64,000 nt of DNA from the NCBI GenBank assembly GCA_020310875.1, contig CM035430.1:98384366-98448365 (forward strand), in the 5' to 3' direction. This document shows, piece after piece, positions 20,901-31,600 of this stretch. The position numbers and the translations under genes are program-made. The first letter of the stretch is position 1. Every line of letters starts with the position of its first letter. The DNA comes from Ceratopteris richardii. Lineage: Eukaryota > Streptophyta > Polypodiopsida > Polypodiales > Pteridaceae. Below the pieces are notes generated by a model, which was not told where the DNA came from, did no database searches, and saw nothing but the letters and a program-made list of their open reading frames with translations.

Positions 20901-22387
20901 TCGGTTTGTTGGCCTTGCCCCTCTGTCTGTTCCTCTTGTGAGCCCTGGCTGGCTTCATCGTCGCCTTGATCGTCGTCTGTTTCAGTTCTTTCTTCTTCAG
21001 AGCCCGACACAGCTTGTCCCTGTGGCAAGTCTCGCGGCGTAGTAGGGTAGCTGGGGCGTTCATATTCCTGGGAGAACAGTGGTGCTTCTGAATACTGGAA
21101 CTCGTTTGAGAATGCATCAGGCATCTCAAAATCAAATGTCGTGTTTATGGGGTCGGTCTCCATATGTGGTATCGGGAAAGAAAACGCTTCCGCACCAATG
21201 GTGGTGGGAGCTTCTGCAGTTGTGGTGAGGGGTTCTGTGGTGGTAGCTGCCTGAGGTGCAGCGGTACTAGTGGTGGCCTCCGTAATTACTGGTCTGGACA
21301 ACCGTATGCGAATAGGTTGTACCGTGGGCTCAGCTTCTGTCTGTGGTCGCTCGGGAGAGGGTTGTGGTGACGGCGACTCTGGCACTTGGAGGCAAGGGAT
21401 GGTGCCTCGCATGCGCTTACCAGCCCGTGTCCTACTGGGCTTCCTAGCTTTCTTCGCTGTGCTCTTGAATGCCTTCAATTCCTCTCCTGTTAATGCACGC
21501 TCGATGGGCAAGTCATAAGCCAAACACATATACACAATTCTTGTGAGGGCACAACATCCGTTAAGCACTTTTTTACGCTCCCATCTGTGCTGTGCCAGGT
21601 ACATCTGATCTATGATCCAGCTAGCCAGATCAACTGTTTGAGGTCCCGTACATGCCAAATATAATCCGAACCATATTCTTTTGTGTGGCATGGTAAACCT
21701 GTCCTGAGCTGGAAAGGCAAAATGTTGCATGCATATTCTTAGTGGCTTTGACAACTCAGGTGTGATGGCCGAAATCTCTTCCCACTTCGTGACATCTCCA
21801 CGTTTCATCGGTTCTGGAATCAATCTCTCTCGGTCTGTGGGAGTGTGGGTTCCATGAATCTTGATGGCTGCTCTGATTAGGTCCTTAGAGAGATAAAATC
21901 TCTTGTAAGGTGGATCATCCACTAGGGTAGGCAAGATGAAGGTTCCTGGGATGTCCTTATTCCATGATGCCAGTAAGGTAGTGATCAAGTAATAGCACCT
22001 ATAAAAATCTGGTTTGGGTAGAGGATCACTGAAATATTCTGTGAAACCGGCTCTGGCCCAAACATGAGTTAAATCTTGAGTGTTTTGTAGGGCTTCGAAT
22101 TCTCTGGAGAAAAACTGGTACTTTCCCCACGTGCGGTCATCAAAAGTCAGCGAGGATTCAAATATAAAGTCTGCGTCCGCAAGGGGTCCTGCCAGGCCCT
22201 GAAACCAATGAGAGTTCCTGTGTATCTTTTCGGTGTAGCCCATAGGGGGGTTATCGATAGGCATGGGCCCTGGAAATCCCTGAAATTCCGGCGGTGGAGC
22301 AGTAGGGTGGGACTCTGCTCGTAGCACGTTGAGTGGTACTGCTGCTACACTGGGGCCTGCTCCTGATGTTCCTTCGTCAGTTTGCAT
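17900..22387 (-). CDS. G1 third ORF: 1495-residue coiled-coil protein of unknown function
   Basis: The ATG at 22387 lies in a good context (ACCATG). Residues ~45-290 form a globular domain (HWFQGLAGPLADADFIF, ERKKVLNGCCALTRIVYMCL) recalling the so-called putative plant transposon protein domain of Athila-type elements; this is from memory. Residues ~300-860 are disordered: first R-, E- and T-rich, then strongly Pro/Thr/Ser-rich. A long coiled coil spans ~860-1070. A conserved C-terminal domain at ~1120-1460 (WMKTVEELGTTHSARVEAQLH, YKQTFEEMFTTGFWEYHSEVF) recurs in G2, G3 and G5. No signal peptide or transmembrane helix is apparent, so it does not look like an envelope protein. The last codons read through the polypurine tract into the LTR. 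A splice-acceptor-like site precedes it, suggesting a spliced mRNA. Confidence 0.9.
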   Translation of the reverse strand: MQTDEGTSGAGPSVAAVPLNVLRAESHPTAPPPEFQGFPGPMPIDNPPMGYTEKIHRNSHWFQGLAGPLADADFIFESSLTFDDRTWGKYQFFSREFEALQNTQDLTHVWARAGFTEYFSDPLPKPDFYRCYYLITTLLASWNKDIPGTFILPTLVDDPPYKRFYLSKDLIRAAIKIHGTHTPTDRERLIPEPMKRGDVTKWEEISAITPELSKPLRICMQHFAFPAQDRFTMPHKRIWFGLYLACTGPQTVDLASWIIDQMYLAQHRWERKKVLNGCCALTRIVYMCLAYDLPIERALTGEELKAFKSTAKKARKPSRTRAGKRMRGTIPCLQVPESPSPQPSPERPQTEAEPTVQPIRIRLSRPVITEATTSTAAPQAATTTEPLTTTAEAPTTIGAEAFSFPIPHMETDPINTTFDFEMPDAFSNEFQYSEAPLFSQEYERPSYPTTPRDLPQGQAVSGSEEERTETDDDQGDDEASQGSQEEQTEGQGQQTDTHGDTSTYEDETFEAAAYTLAIKKLYRTMEKVWARKKLTEEESQALIEQELISGGFEDAYIRGFRELVQSVGSHEALKFLQRKQLPQFDPRRVRLLSKPGEYIRVPTGAQSSAQAREARLATERSATAETILVDSPPRTTIVHTTTILEITSTPSTPLSPHPSPTHPVSPAHPPAFPTYTPVQSNIAPTSSLPIHTTRPTPSPLHPYINPFTPSSFPAFPPPLRPPFPFLTPLTFSPVSPPQPTLTPISPFQQTIPTIPPVNYSTFVNPVFTPTQPPTITPLFAVTTLNTSNGMDISPPTSPPPTTLTAPSYLGTSQFSTITTASTVPTPLPIPTASTITASSFSTSLLLSPTIDTAFQHMFACMTQVRDEFASLGTNYQQLQKTTNDLQTQLNLLSIENASLNSRYQELREAYHKLEIESEEKSKEATADLDNLLRAQTVRNATLTRNMGLLRRHLAAAKEENQRLQEQNRENLEAALDHPEQPLSPSRFKAIPSESMRMLLDDHVRLLEDYDRMNEEYQKLKEDHKLLQLREPATQQVPAAAELPAPVDPDPEVLEELNALRAQVTNLESRIAIYEAPPRPDSPPELPAEEETVTIPVEETFEEAYEPIPIPGGRVTAEGQMTYELPTPAWMKTVEELGTTHSARVEAQLHAMAIIEEKILQSPFFAQMAPRRYISGHELQYKPYFMLMAEYQLTIEKETGMKPTHATQFEPEDLPPRAQRGEILQPDWRKDLLQNYPEMMSTWVKAPLHLKFNPCWGPVPRRRSWTAFAIKLQNNKQCQDWLNYPYFKPPVALPTVGYMMATIRHWLPRLKPMDDIAAQMTVKIFDMMQMVFKVFRRIKAPHVNTPGFEHGNLDLVYDMSTTPSLRVCYAWHCRIKYLPACYKQTFEEMFTTGFWEYHSEVFISRPTHLLQLFACERMVYSTHYQLPPPDEPQPIDWEKLEADLARGIRVSEHTLAQDLLQNYIRQTSQQGSVRDDRSEREGGVGSSQRHRRHGSM
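17943..17962 (-). promoter_or_regulatory. Polypurine tract of G1
   Basis: On the minus strand GCGAGAGGGAGGGGGG directly precedes the 3' LTR start. It would prime plus-strand DNA synthesis. It also lies inside the coding frame of the third ORF. Confidence 0.85.
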
Positions 22388-22440
22388 GGTGGCTGGTGCG
22401 CTAGTGAGAAAGATCTGCTACAAAAGATTAACACATTAGC
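22388..22440 (-). promoter_or_regulatory. Splice-acceptor-like site before the G1 third ORF
   Basis: Minus strand: a branch-point-like CATGCTAAT, then TTAATCTTTTGTAGCAG, about 35 bases before the ATG. G4 keeps the same block at 63745-63780. It would allow a subgenomic spliced mRNA for the third ORF. No donor was identified. Confidence 0.5.
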
Positions 22441-22667
22441 ATGGAAATTAATCATGATCCCATTAAAGTGAGACCGCAATCCCTTTCCATAACTGATGCG
22501 TAACCCGTGTAGCCAAGTGCTGTGATGTGATGGATGCAATGTTTCTTGCAGCACTAGTGCAGGTCTCTAGACACCTACACGTTTCAGATCATGCATACAT
22601 TTCTTGAAGCGATGAGATTACGAGTGATGTGTGATGATGGTGGGTGAATTTTTACAAGGTTTAAAGG

Positions 22668-25600
22668 TTAGTGATTTAGTACAAGGTTGTAGGTTAGTCG
22701 GGGGTAGTTAGACAACGGGTTAGGGGAAGACGGTTGGACACGTTTCGGTATCCATTTCCTAAGAGTCCTTGAACGGGTGGTGGGTTTCTGCTGAGGGGTA
22801 AAAGGTGGTAACGGGTGTGGTGGTGTCGAGGGGTGAAAAGGTTTGTAAGGATTATGTATTACATGGCTTATGGATTGAGCTATGATACATGGTTTGGGTA
22901 CCCAAATCCGCGTGGGTGTGGGTCTATGGGTAAGGTACTCCTTGGCGATCCACATTTGTCGGATGCTTGGACCTGTAGAAGAAGGTCGAGGGGATGGTGG
23001 ATATCGATTCTGTTTCTGTTCTGCCTTTTGCTTGTTGATCTCTGCTTGGTTGGAGTCCTTCGGTGCTTTTTGTCCTTTAGGCACCCATATTTGTCTGGTG
23101 CCGCTGCCTTTGGATGGCCTAAACTGCTTTCCTTGTTGTTTCCTCTGATACTGCAATCGGTCTGGGTTCCTTTGTCGTGGTCGACTCTGTTGTTGCTGGG
23201 GTTGAGAGGTCAGATGGACACTCTGCTTTGGAAAAGAAGGGAGTTCCAACACTTGCGTGACCTGCCCATCAGGAAGTGATGCCTTTTGTAACGTTAATCT
23301 AGGCCAGTCCGCAACAAGCTTGGAAGGATGAGCACCGTAGGGTGTCGTGCTCATTTGGCCGCTGATGCAACCCACCTGACCTCTGATTGTGCCCTTCTGC
23401 CCTTGCTGTTGGGTAGCTGTCTCTTCTAGTTTGCAGGAAGTCCCAGGGAAGATCTCCTGTCGTCCTTCTGATTGACTTTCATCCATCGCCAAGCCCGAGT
23501 GGGTTGGTGTGGACGTAGCGTGATTGAGCTGATCAAAGATCTTCCTGTCTTCCGTCGCATGCATTTCCTTGGGTCTAGGGTCACAACCGTCAAGCGGAAT
23601 GCCGTTAGGGAAGTCAAGCGGTATCACTCGCTTCTGCTCTAAGGTTCCAATCTGTAAGGAGCCTTGTCTAAGATTTAGGTCCACTGAGTGATCGTATAGC
23701 CAATCTTGGCCAAGGATTAGGGGTTCTATCAGGTCGTCATCATGGCACACTAGTAATTTCGCTGTCATGATCACATCCTTAATGAGGATAGGAAAGTCCA
23801 CCTCACCCATGCAAGGGGTTTCCATGCCTCCTAGGCCTATGAGGTATGCCTCAATTGGCCGCATTTCTATTCCTGAATCTTTATAGTGGGACCATCTAAT
23901 CGCACTAGTAGCGGCACCTGAGTCAATCAAAGCCCTGAGTTCTTGGCTATGGTTACCGTGCTCTAGCCTCACTGTAATGAATGGTCTCCTATCCACTATG
24001 CTCGGATGAGTGGTTGATTTTACTTGACACATGGCCATGGGATATCTGGGTGATGTTTCCAGATGGTTATAATGTTCTCTCCTTAGTCCTTGTCTTCTTA
24101 GCTTCATGCGCTTAATGCGTTCTATGGCTTCTGCCTGAGCTTCTGCTCGTATTCTATTTTCTTCCTCCTTACGCTTCTTTGCCAACGTGAGTCGTCTTAG
24201 CATATCCTCAGTAAGAGGTTCTTGATATAGCCTGACTCTACAGCCACTAATGTAATTAGGCATTACATCTCCTTCTAAGGTGGCTAACTGTACTGCTCCA
24301 CTAGTCGAGAGTCTGTTAATGATCATAGGTCCATAACCTCGCTTTTCTAACTTGCGTGCATGCTGTTTCAGCGTATACACTAGAACTAAATCTCCTTCTT
24401 TTAGGCCTTTATCTTTCACATGTGCATCAAAATATGCTTTCTGTCGCTTCTTCGCTGCGTATATTCCTGCTGCTGCCCTCAGCCTTGTTTCTCCTAATCG
24501 TTCCAAGTCCATTATTCTCGCCGATAATTCATGGCCGGTCCACTGATGTTCTTGTGCAACCTTAAGGGTCGGTATCAAGAAGTCCAAAGGAAGCACTGCA
24601 TTCTGACCAAAAACCATCTGAAAGGGAGTTGCATTGAGTACGGTCTTGTAGGCCACTCGATATGCCCAAACAGCGTGATGTAGCTGTTTGTCCCAATCTG
24701 AACGTTTATTGTTCACGAGTTTCGTCAGTACGGTACAAAGTATCTTGTTAGTGCTTTCAGCCTGACCATTGGCCTGAGGATGATATGGTGCAGATTTCTT
24801 GTGAATCACCATAAAATCCTGTAACAAATATTCAATGACTTGGTTTAGAAAGTGAGTGCCTCGATCGCTCACTAACTCTATAGGCAGTCCATATCTTGTA
24901 AAGACATTTTCAAATAAGAATTTTGCAGTCGTGTGAGCATCATTCTTTTTTGTAGCCTTTGCCTCTACCCATTTGGTTAAATAATCTGTGGCAACAATAA
25001 TGTATTCCGCATGTGTACCTTTTGCAGGGGGGTTAATGGGTCCTACAAAGTCTATACCCCACTTAGAAAATGCACGTCCGCCCATCATGGGTTTCAATGG
25101 CATTTCATCTCTCCGAGTAGGAAACTGAGTTCTTTGGCACACATCACATCTCTTTACATAGGTATGTGCATCCATGTGAAGAGTGGGCCACCATAATCCT
25201 GCAAAGAGGGTGGCTTTGATTATCCTATCTGGTCCAAAATGACCTCCTGCAACACCTTGGTGTGCAGTCTCTAGTATTCTCAGATAATCGCTCTCATGAA
25301 CACATTGTCTTAGATATCCGTCTCGTCCTCTTTTGTATAGATTATCGCCAATAAGTGAATAGTCTTGAGCTTCCTGCTCTAGACTGCGTTGTCGAGCTAA
25401 GGTCATTCCTTGAGGGAATGTGTTCGTCCTCAAGTAAGTCACTAAAGGTTCACTCCAGTCTGGTGTGAGAGACACATGATAGAGTGTAGCATGCTCTACT
25501 GGTGGTTTTTCACAACACACCTGACATTCTTTACACAACTTGTAGACATCTGCTTCCATCGTAGGCCAATATACTCCTAATCTATGCAGAGTCTGTAAAG

Positions 25601-28600
25601 TTCGATGTTTTGAATGATGTTGCTTTAGTGCACCTATGTGTGCTAATTGCAACCAATTCGCATGTTCTGATTCATCTACACAACAAGCAAGAATCTTTTG
25701 ATTATCTTGTTTATATATGCTTCCTGCTATTATTTGGTACCTCTGAGATTTGGTAATCTCTCCTTCTTTGATCTTTATCCTAGGACTCTTGGGTCCGTAT
25801 GTCAGAATAGGGACTAACGGCTTAGCCCATTCTGGTGCTATCTCAAGGTTAAACAAGTATGCATCTGGTAGATCATCCGCTACTCCTTGAGGGGCTTCTC
25901 CTGAGGTTAATCTTGAGAGGTGGTCAGCTCTAAGATGCGTCTTTCCTTTCCTAACTACCACTTCAAAATCATACTCCATGAGTAATAGAAACCAACGTAT
26001 CAGTCGTCCGGTGTTACATGGTTTGTTGACTAAGTATAATAGGGCTTGATGATCGGTAAAGAACTTGAATTTGTTGGCCAACAAGTAGTGCCTAAACTTC
26101 TTTACAGCGTAGATCATTCCTAATCCTTCTCGTTCCGTCGTGGTGTAATTTCTTTCTGCTGCGTTCAATTGTCTGCTAGCGTAAGCTATGGGGAGATCTA
26201 TGTTACCTTCACTCGTGGGTTGTGCTAACACACATCCTATGGCGTAATTGGATGCATCCACATGTACATGGAATGGCTTACTCCAATCTGGGGTGGTCAA
26301 TATAGGTGCTGAGCACAAGCGTCGTTTAAGTTCATTGAATGAATTTTCGCATTCATCTGTCCACTCAAAATTGGTCAAAAGAGAGTACAGAGGCTTGGCT
26401 ATGATTGCATACATGTGTATGAATCTCCTATAATAACCGCAATGGCCCATAAATGCCTGTACCTCCTTCACATTAGTTGGTCTAGGTAATTCTGCAATTA
26501 CCTTCACCTTTTCCTCATCCGTGGAGATTCCATTTTTTGACACAATGTGTCCTAGAATTTTGCCTTGTCTGACCATGAAAACGCATTTTTCTGGGTTCAA
26601 ACAAACCTGATATTCTCGACATTTGTCAAATATTTGTCTCAACTCTGGGATATGTGTCTGTCTTACATTTGAGTGCGCACATAGGTCATCGACATAAACT
26701 TCCAAGCTCTTGCGTAAAAATTCCTTAAAAACATGACACATGAGTCGCTGGAAAGTGGCGGGTGCATTTGTCAAGCCAAATGGCATCACACGAAATGCAA
26801 ATATGCCCCATTCAGTGGCAAAAGCCGTCTTGTGTTGGTCTTCTGGAGCAATGGCTACTTGGTTATAGCCTGAGAATCCATCAAGAAAGCTGTAAACTTC
26901 CTTTCCCGCAACTCTTTCCAATAGGTGTTCCGTGATAGGAAGAGGATAACTATCTCTAATCGTGGCGGCATTAACTTTTTTAAGGTTGATACACACACGC
27001 AACTTTCCATTCTTCTTGGGCACAACCACAATGGGGGATACCCATTCGGTATGCTCAATTTCGTAAATGAATCCTGCTTCTATCAATCGATCTATCTCCT
27101 CTTTAATCTTCGCAGCGTAATTATCATTGTACGTGTAAGGTTTCTGTTTTGTCGGTTTCGCATCTGGAGTCATAGGGATTCTATGAGAACATATATCTGG
27201 GTCTACTCCTTTCAAATCTTTGTAACTCCAAGCAAAAACGTCTCTATATTCGCGCAATAGGGCAACTAGTTCTTCTTCTTCTTCAGTCGTCAAATCGTGC
27301 CCTATGTAGGTGCATTTTTCTTCTTCTCCTTCTATGGCAACTATTACTTTCTTGGTTTTCTCTCGGTTATCATATACTTGTCCGTCATTCGCCTTTCTAT
27401 TAGGCATTCGTACCATGATTCTTCTATCGTCGATTTCGTACTTCTTGAAATTCTCGGGTACTTCAAATAAAGATTCTTCTTTTTCCGACATGGTTTCTTT
27501 CTTCTTTCTCTTCTTGCCTTCACTCTTATTAGTCACTTGAGTGGCTAACCTTACCTCGTTCGTAATTTCCTCGTGACTCTGAGTGTGAGTCTCTACTTCG
27601 TAGAAATATTCTTCCTCTGATGCAAAGGGTGGGTCCATGATAATTGATTCTAAATCAAAATCGCTTGCATCCTCAAATGCATCAGTGTTTGGTTCACACT
27701 CTTCTAAGATTGCATCGCACATGATTGGCTCTATCATGAAAACTGAAATGTCATAGCCATCCTCGTCACAGTGGGGTGTCCATTGTTCTTCATTGATGGC
27801 TACATCCATGGTTGCTAGGATTTCCGCCCAACCATGGGGTTCAAACTCTTCGTCTGGGAATACTACAGGTGCATATGCTGGATCTTGAAGGGTTCGTGGA
27901 TGTTGTCCTGCACCTAAGGTCCTTGCTTCTAAACGTTCTTCCTCTTGTTTGGCTACTTTGCACATCCATAAATGGGTATCCTCATGCAACCAAGAAGGAT
28001 CTGATTCTAATGAGTGCACGGATTCCGTCTCTACTGGTGTCTTATGGATGGTATTCCATTGTATTGGGGGTACGTCTCTATGTGAATAGTCTTTAAGGTT
28101 GACTTTGGTAGTCACTCCTAAATGTTGCAAGTACAAGGAATTAGTTCCCCAATCTTGTACGATTTGCAACTGACGCATGAATGGTCGTCCCAATATCATC
28201 TCATACGCATGATTTTTAGCAAAGTCACAAATGGCGAAAGTATGCTCAAATTCTACACCACAAGTGGTGAGAGATATGCCTTCTAGTAAGCCTAATGGTT
28301 TTTCTATGTGTCCATCAGCCATTTGCAGCTTCATCCTAGTGGGTCTGAGTGCTGGCTTACCCCAACGTTTCCATAAGGCGGTAGTAGCGATAGCTACTCC
28401 GGCTCCTGAATCTAAGATGGCTTTCGTGGTGTAGCCCTGATGGGTTATTGGAAGATATGTGTTACCTTCCTCTCCTTCGCTTACGTCTCCAATCTTTTCC
28501 ACGGGTATCTCTGGTACCTTCTTATGTGATCCTATCTGAGAGGGTGTGGTAGCTAGCTCAGGGAATTGGTTTGCTACGTGCTTCCATAATTCTGGTTTTA

Positions 28601-31600
28601 CCTTTAACAGTTCCTCCAGAGTGAGATTACATTGTACTTTAGTATTCTTGATCACTTCCGTGTTCCTAGGGATCACTGAGTCTTCATTCCTCACTATTAT
28701 CGTGGGTGCTCTCATACTAATAGACTTAGCTTCCCAAGGCCCTGTGAACTGAGGTAATTCTTGTAAAGAATTAGATTCAAATCCTGTGGGTTCACTCAGT
28801 CGTTCCACCTCTACATCATCATATATAGAGGGGATGTCTTGGGGAAATTGTTCCTGCAAATCGTCTATTTCTTGAATAGGAGGATGAGTTCCTTGTTCTT
28901 TTCTCCATTTCTCTTCTTGGATTTCTCTTAAAAATTCATGTGAGTACTTATGTATGGAGGATAGGTTATCTTGACTTTCTGTATTGGGTACTTGAGATAG
29001 GGATGGTGGATTCCTTTCCGGTGTCTCTGGGACAGTAGGGTTCCTATGCTGGTCCTCTCTCTCTTTGCTTTCAATCAAGTGTTCTAGCCTCTCCATTAGT
29101 CCTTGAAAGTGTAGTTCTGGTTTTGCCATGTTATTCCAATTAAGATATCTAGAGGCTTCGAACAAGGCTTGTGCTAACTCTACCATCTTCATGCAAAGTT
29201 TAGTTCTCTCAATTTCTAGATCAGCTCGAGGGTAGTTTTTACTCATTTCCGTGACTTGAGGTCCCTCTTTTATTCTAGCCTGATATGCACGAAACATCAT
29301 GTCTAGATCTTCCGGTACGGGTTCCGCTAAGACTGATCCTGATTTCTGAGCTGGGATTTCTTGGTTTGATTCTTGTGAAGCCAATTCTTGTATTTTGGCT
29401 CTAGATTCTCTTAGACTTCCTTCCAACTCACTTATCTTTTTACTCCATTTTCTCTTTATTCTTTCTCTGGAATCTTTCCAAGATTTCGTCTTTTTACTAC
29501 TCGATTCTGCAACTTCACTAGTTTCGACTACTTTCTCTTGATTATGCTGTTGGTTTTGTAAGAGAGCCTGGGCTCTGGTTATAGCTTGGATAGGCACGTA
29601 CGTAGGGTTGGATGCATCTGCGTTGTTTACAATACCTATCACGTTGATCGATGTCACATTCGAAGAGTTAACTGGGTTCTTAGGACAATCTTTGATTATG
29701 TGCTCTTTGCCACAATCGGCACAAAAGCCTTGGATGCTATAGTACTGTGATTGCCTTGCTATTGGGGGATGTGGACAATCCTTTATGAAATGATCTCCTT
29801 GGCACCTAAAGCATGGTCCTCTAGGGCCCTGTGGTCTTTGTTGTCTCAATTGGGGCCGTGGGTTTGGGTTTGCGTACATCACATTAGTATAATCTGGCTC
29901 CCAACTAGGTTCCATTGGTGGACTATCATAATGATATGTCTCCACATGCTCTGGTGACTCCGTGTAATAAGCTGGTGGACTAGTTACATGGGTAGAGTCA
30001 AAACTGTTTGAGTTCGGGTCACTTTCGGTGATCAGGGGTGAAGAAGGCACTAAGGCCCTACTTAGGTTCTCTTCTGCAGCCGCATATTTGACTGAGATGA
30101 CATTCGCTGGTGGGGGTGGCTGCTGAGCTAAGACGGGTTGAGGTCTTTGTTGAGTCTGGTATGGGTAGTTCTGAGGAGGCCTATAGTAATAAGGCTGAGC
30201 ATTGTATTGGCCTTGATACCTACCTGGCTGCTGGTATGTTTGTGGGTAGTTCTGTCTCACGGTTTGTTTGTTGTATGGGCAGTCCTGAGCCGTATGATTC
30301 GTGTATCTTCTCTCAATTGTGCAATATTGGCCACTAGGGTTGGCGTGAGGTTGAGGTGCATTGGGGCACATGTTTGCCAAATGATTTCCACCACAAGTGT
30401 AACAACGTACGTTTGTAGGTAGCTTGGGCACCTGTTTACTAGAAACTCCTAGTTTTTGGGCCACTTTTTCTGCTAGATCCTCTATCGAATTAGACAATTT
30501 TGTGGATGCTAGAGAAGAACAATCTGAGTCCTTATAGACCTTTGAGAGTTCTAATTCATCTCCTAAGTTGTCCTCAATGTCTATACATATTCTTACACAC
30601 TCCTCTAGCGTTCTGGGTTCTTTTAGGTACACATAAGAGCGTAGCTTAGCGCTCAACAAGCCATCTAGGAACAGTGATACTTGTTTGGCTTGTGAGGGTA
30701 GCTCTTGCATTGGACATCGCTCAACATATTGTCTGAATCTACGACCTGCCAGTCTTACTGTTTCCTGAGGGGTTTGCTTAAAACTATGAATCAACGAAGA
30801 CGTGTCATGTCTAACCCCACTTTTAGAGAATTCAGTGATGAATGACTCTAAAAAGTGATGGATGTCTCTAAATTGCCTTTGTTGCAGTGGTTGGAACCAA
30901 GTTAAAGCTGTATTCTTTAACGTTAGTCCAAATGCATTGTACTGCGTGAACATGTCTTCCACTTGTTCTGCTCTTAGTACTTGCTTGAATTCTGCGACAT
31001 GGTCATAGGGATCTCCTGTCCCATCAAAGTAATTCTTCATGGATTTTACTAATTGAGTGGGTCTCAAAACTCTTGCGTGCTCACGTGGTCTAGGTAGAGG
31101 AAAATCATCTCTACCACCTGGTATTCCATGTTCTCTTTGTCTATCCGTCCTATTAGTGTTCGTGGTTGTTCTATCTCTCCCTATGGGGTGAGTGAAGCTT
31201 ACCTCCGGTCTCTCGTGATTTCCTTCTCTTTGATTTCCATGGGCTGAGGATGTTCCTGCCCCTTGTTGATTTGCATTCATGTTCGTTCTGGATGGAGGGA
31301 ATATCAATTCACCTCTCCAAGTGTAGGTATTTTTAGCGCGTTCAGGCACCACAAAGACTCTTTCTGAAGTCTCATCCAGGTATACAACCTTTCCAGGTGT
31401 ATCTGGGTCCTTGAATTCATAGATTGTAATGATGCCTACCTCACCAGGGTTTCCCTTTCTGTACCTCCAAAAGGCTTCATCTGTCTCTTTATTTATGAAC
31501 AACTCCGTGCTCCTGTTATCTTGAGGGATCCACTCTGGGATGATTACTCTCGTTAATACGGATTTCCCTCTAGGTGTTCTAGGCTCTTCTAACGGTTCTT

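Noticed and set aside
19833-21520. Plus-strand frames inside the G1 third ORF
   Set aside because: Shadows of the Pro/Thr-rich minus-strand frame; no independent support.
17900-22387. Envelope gene
   Set aside because: Position suits an env-like ORF, but no signal peptide or membrane helix is visible and the coiled-coil/linker plan differs.
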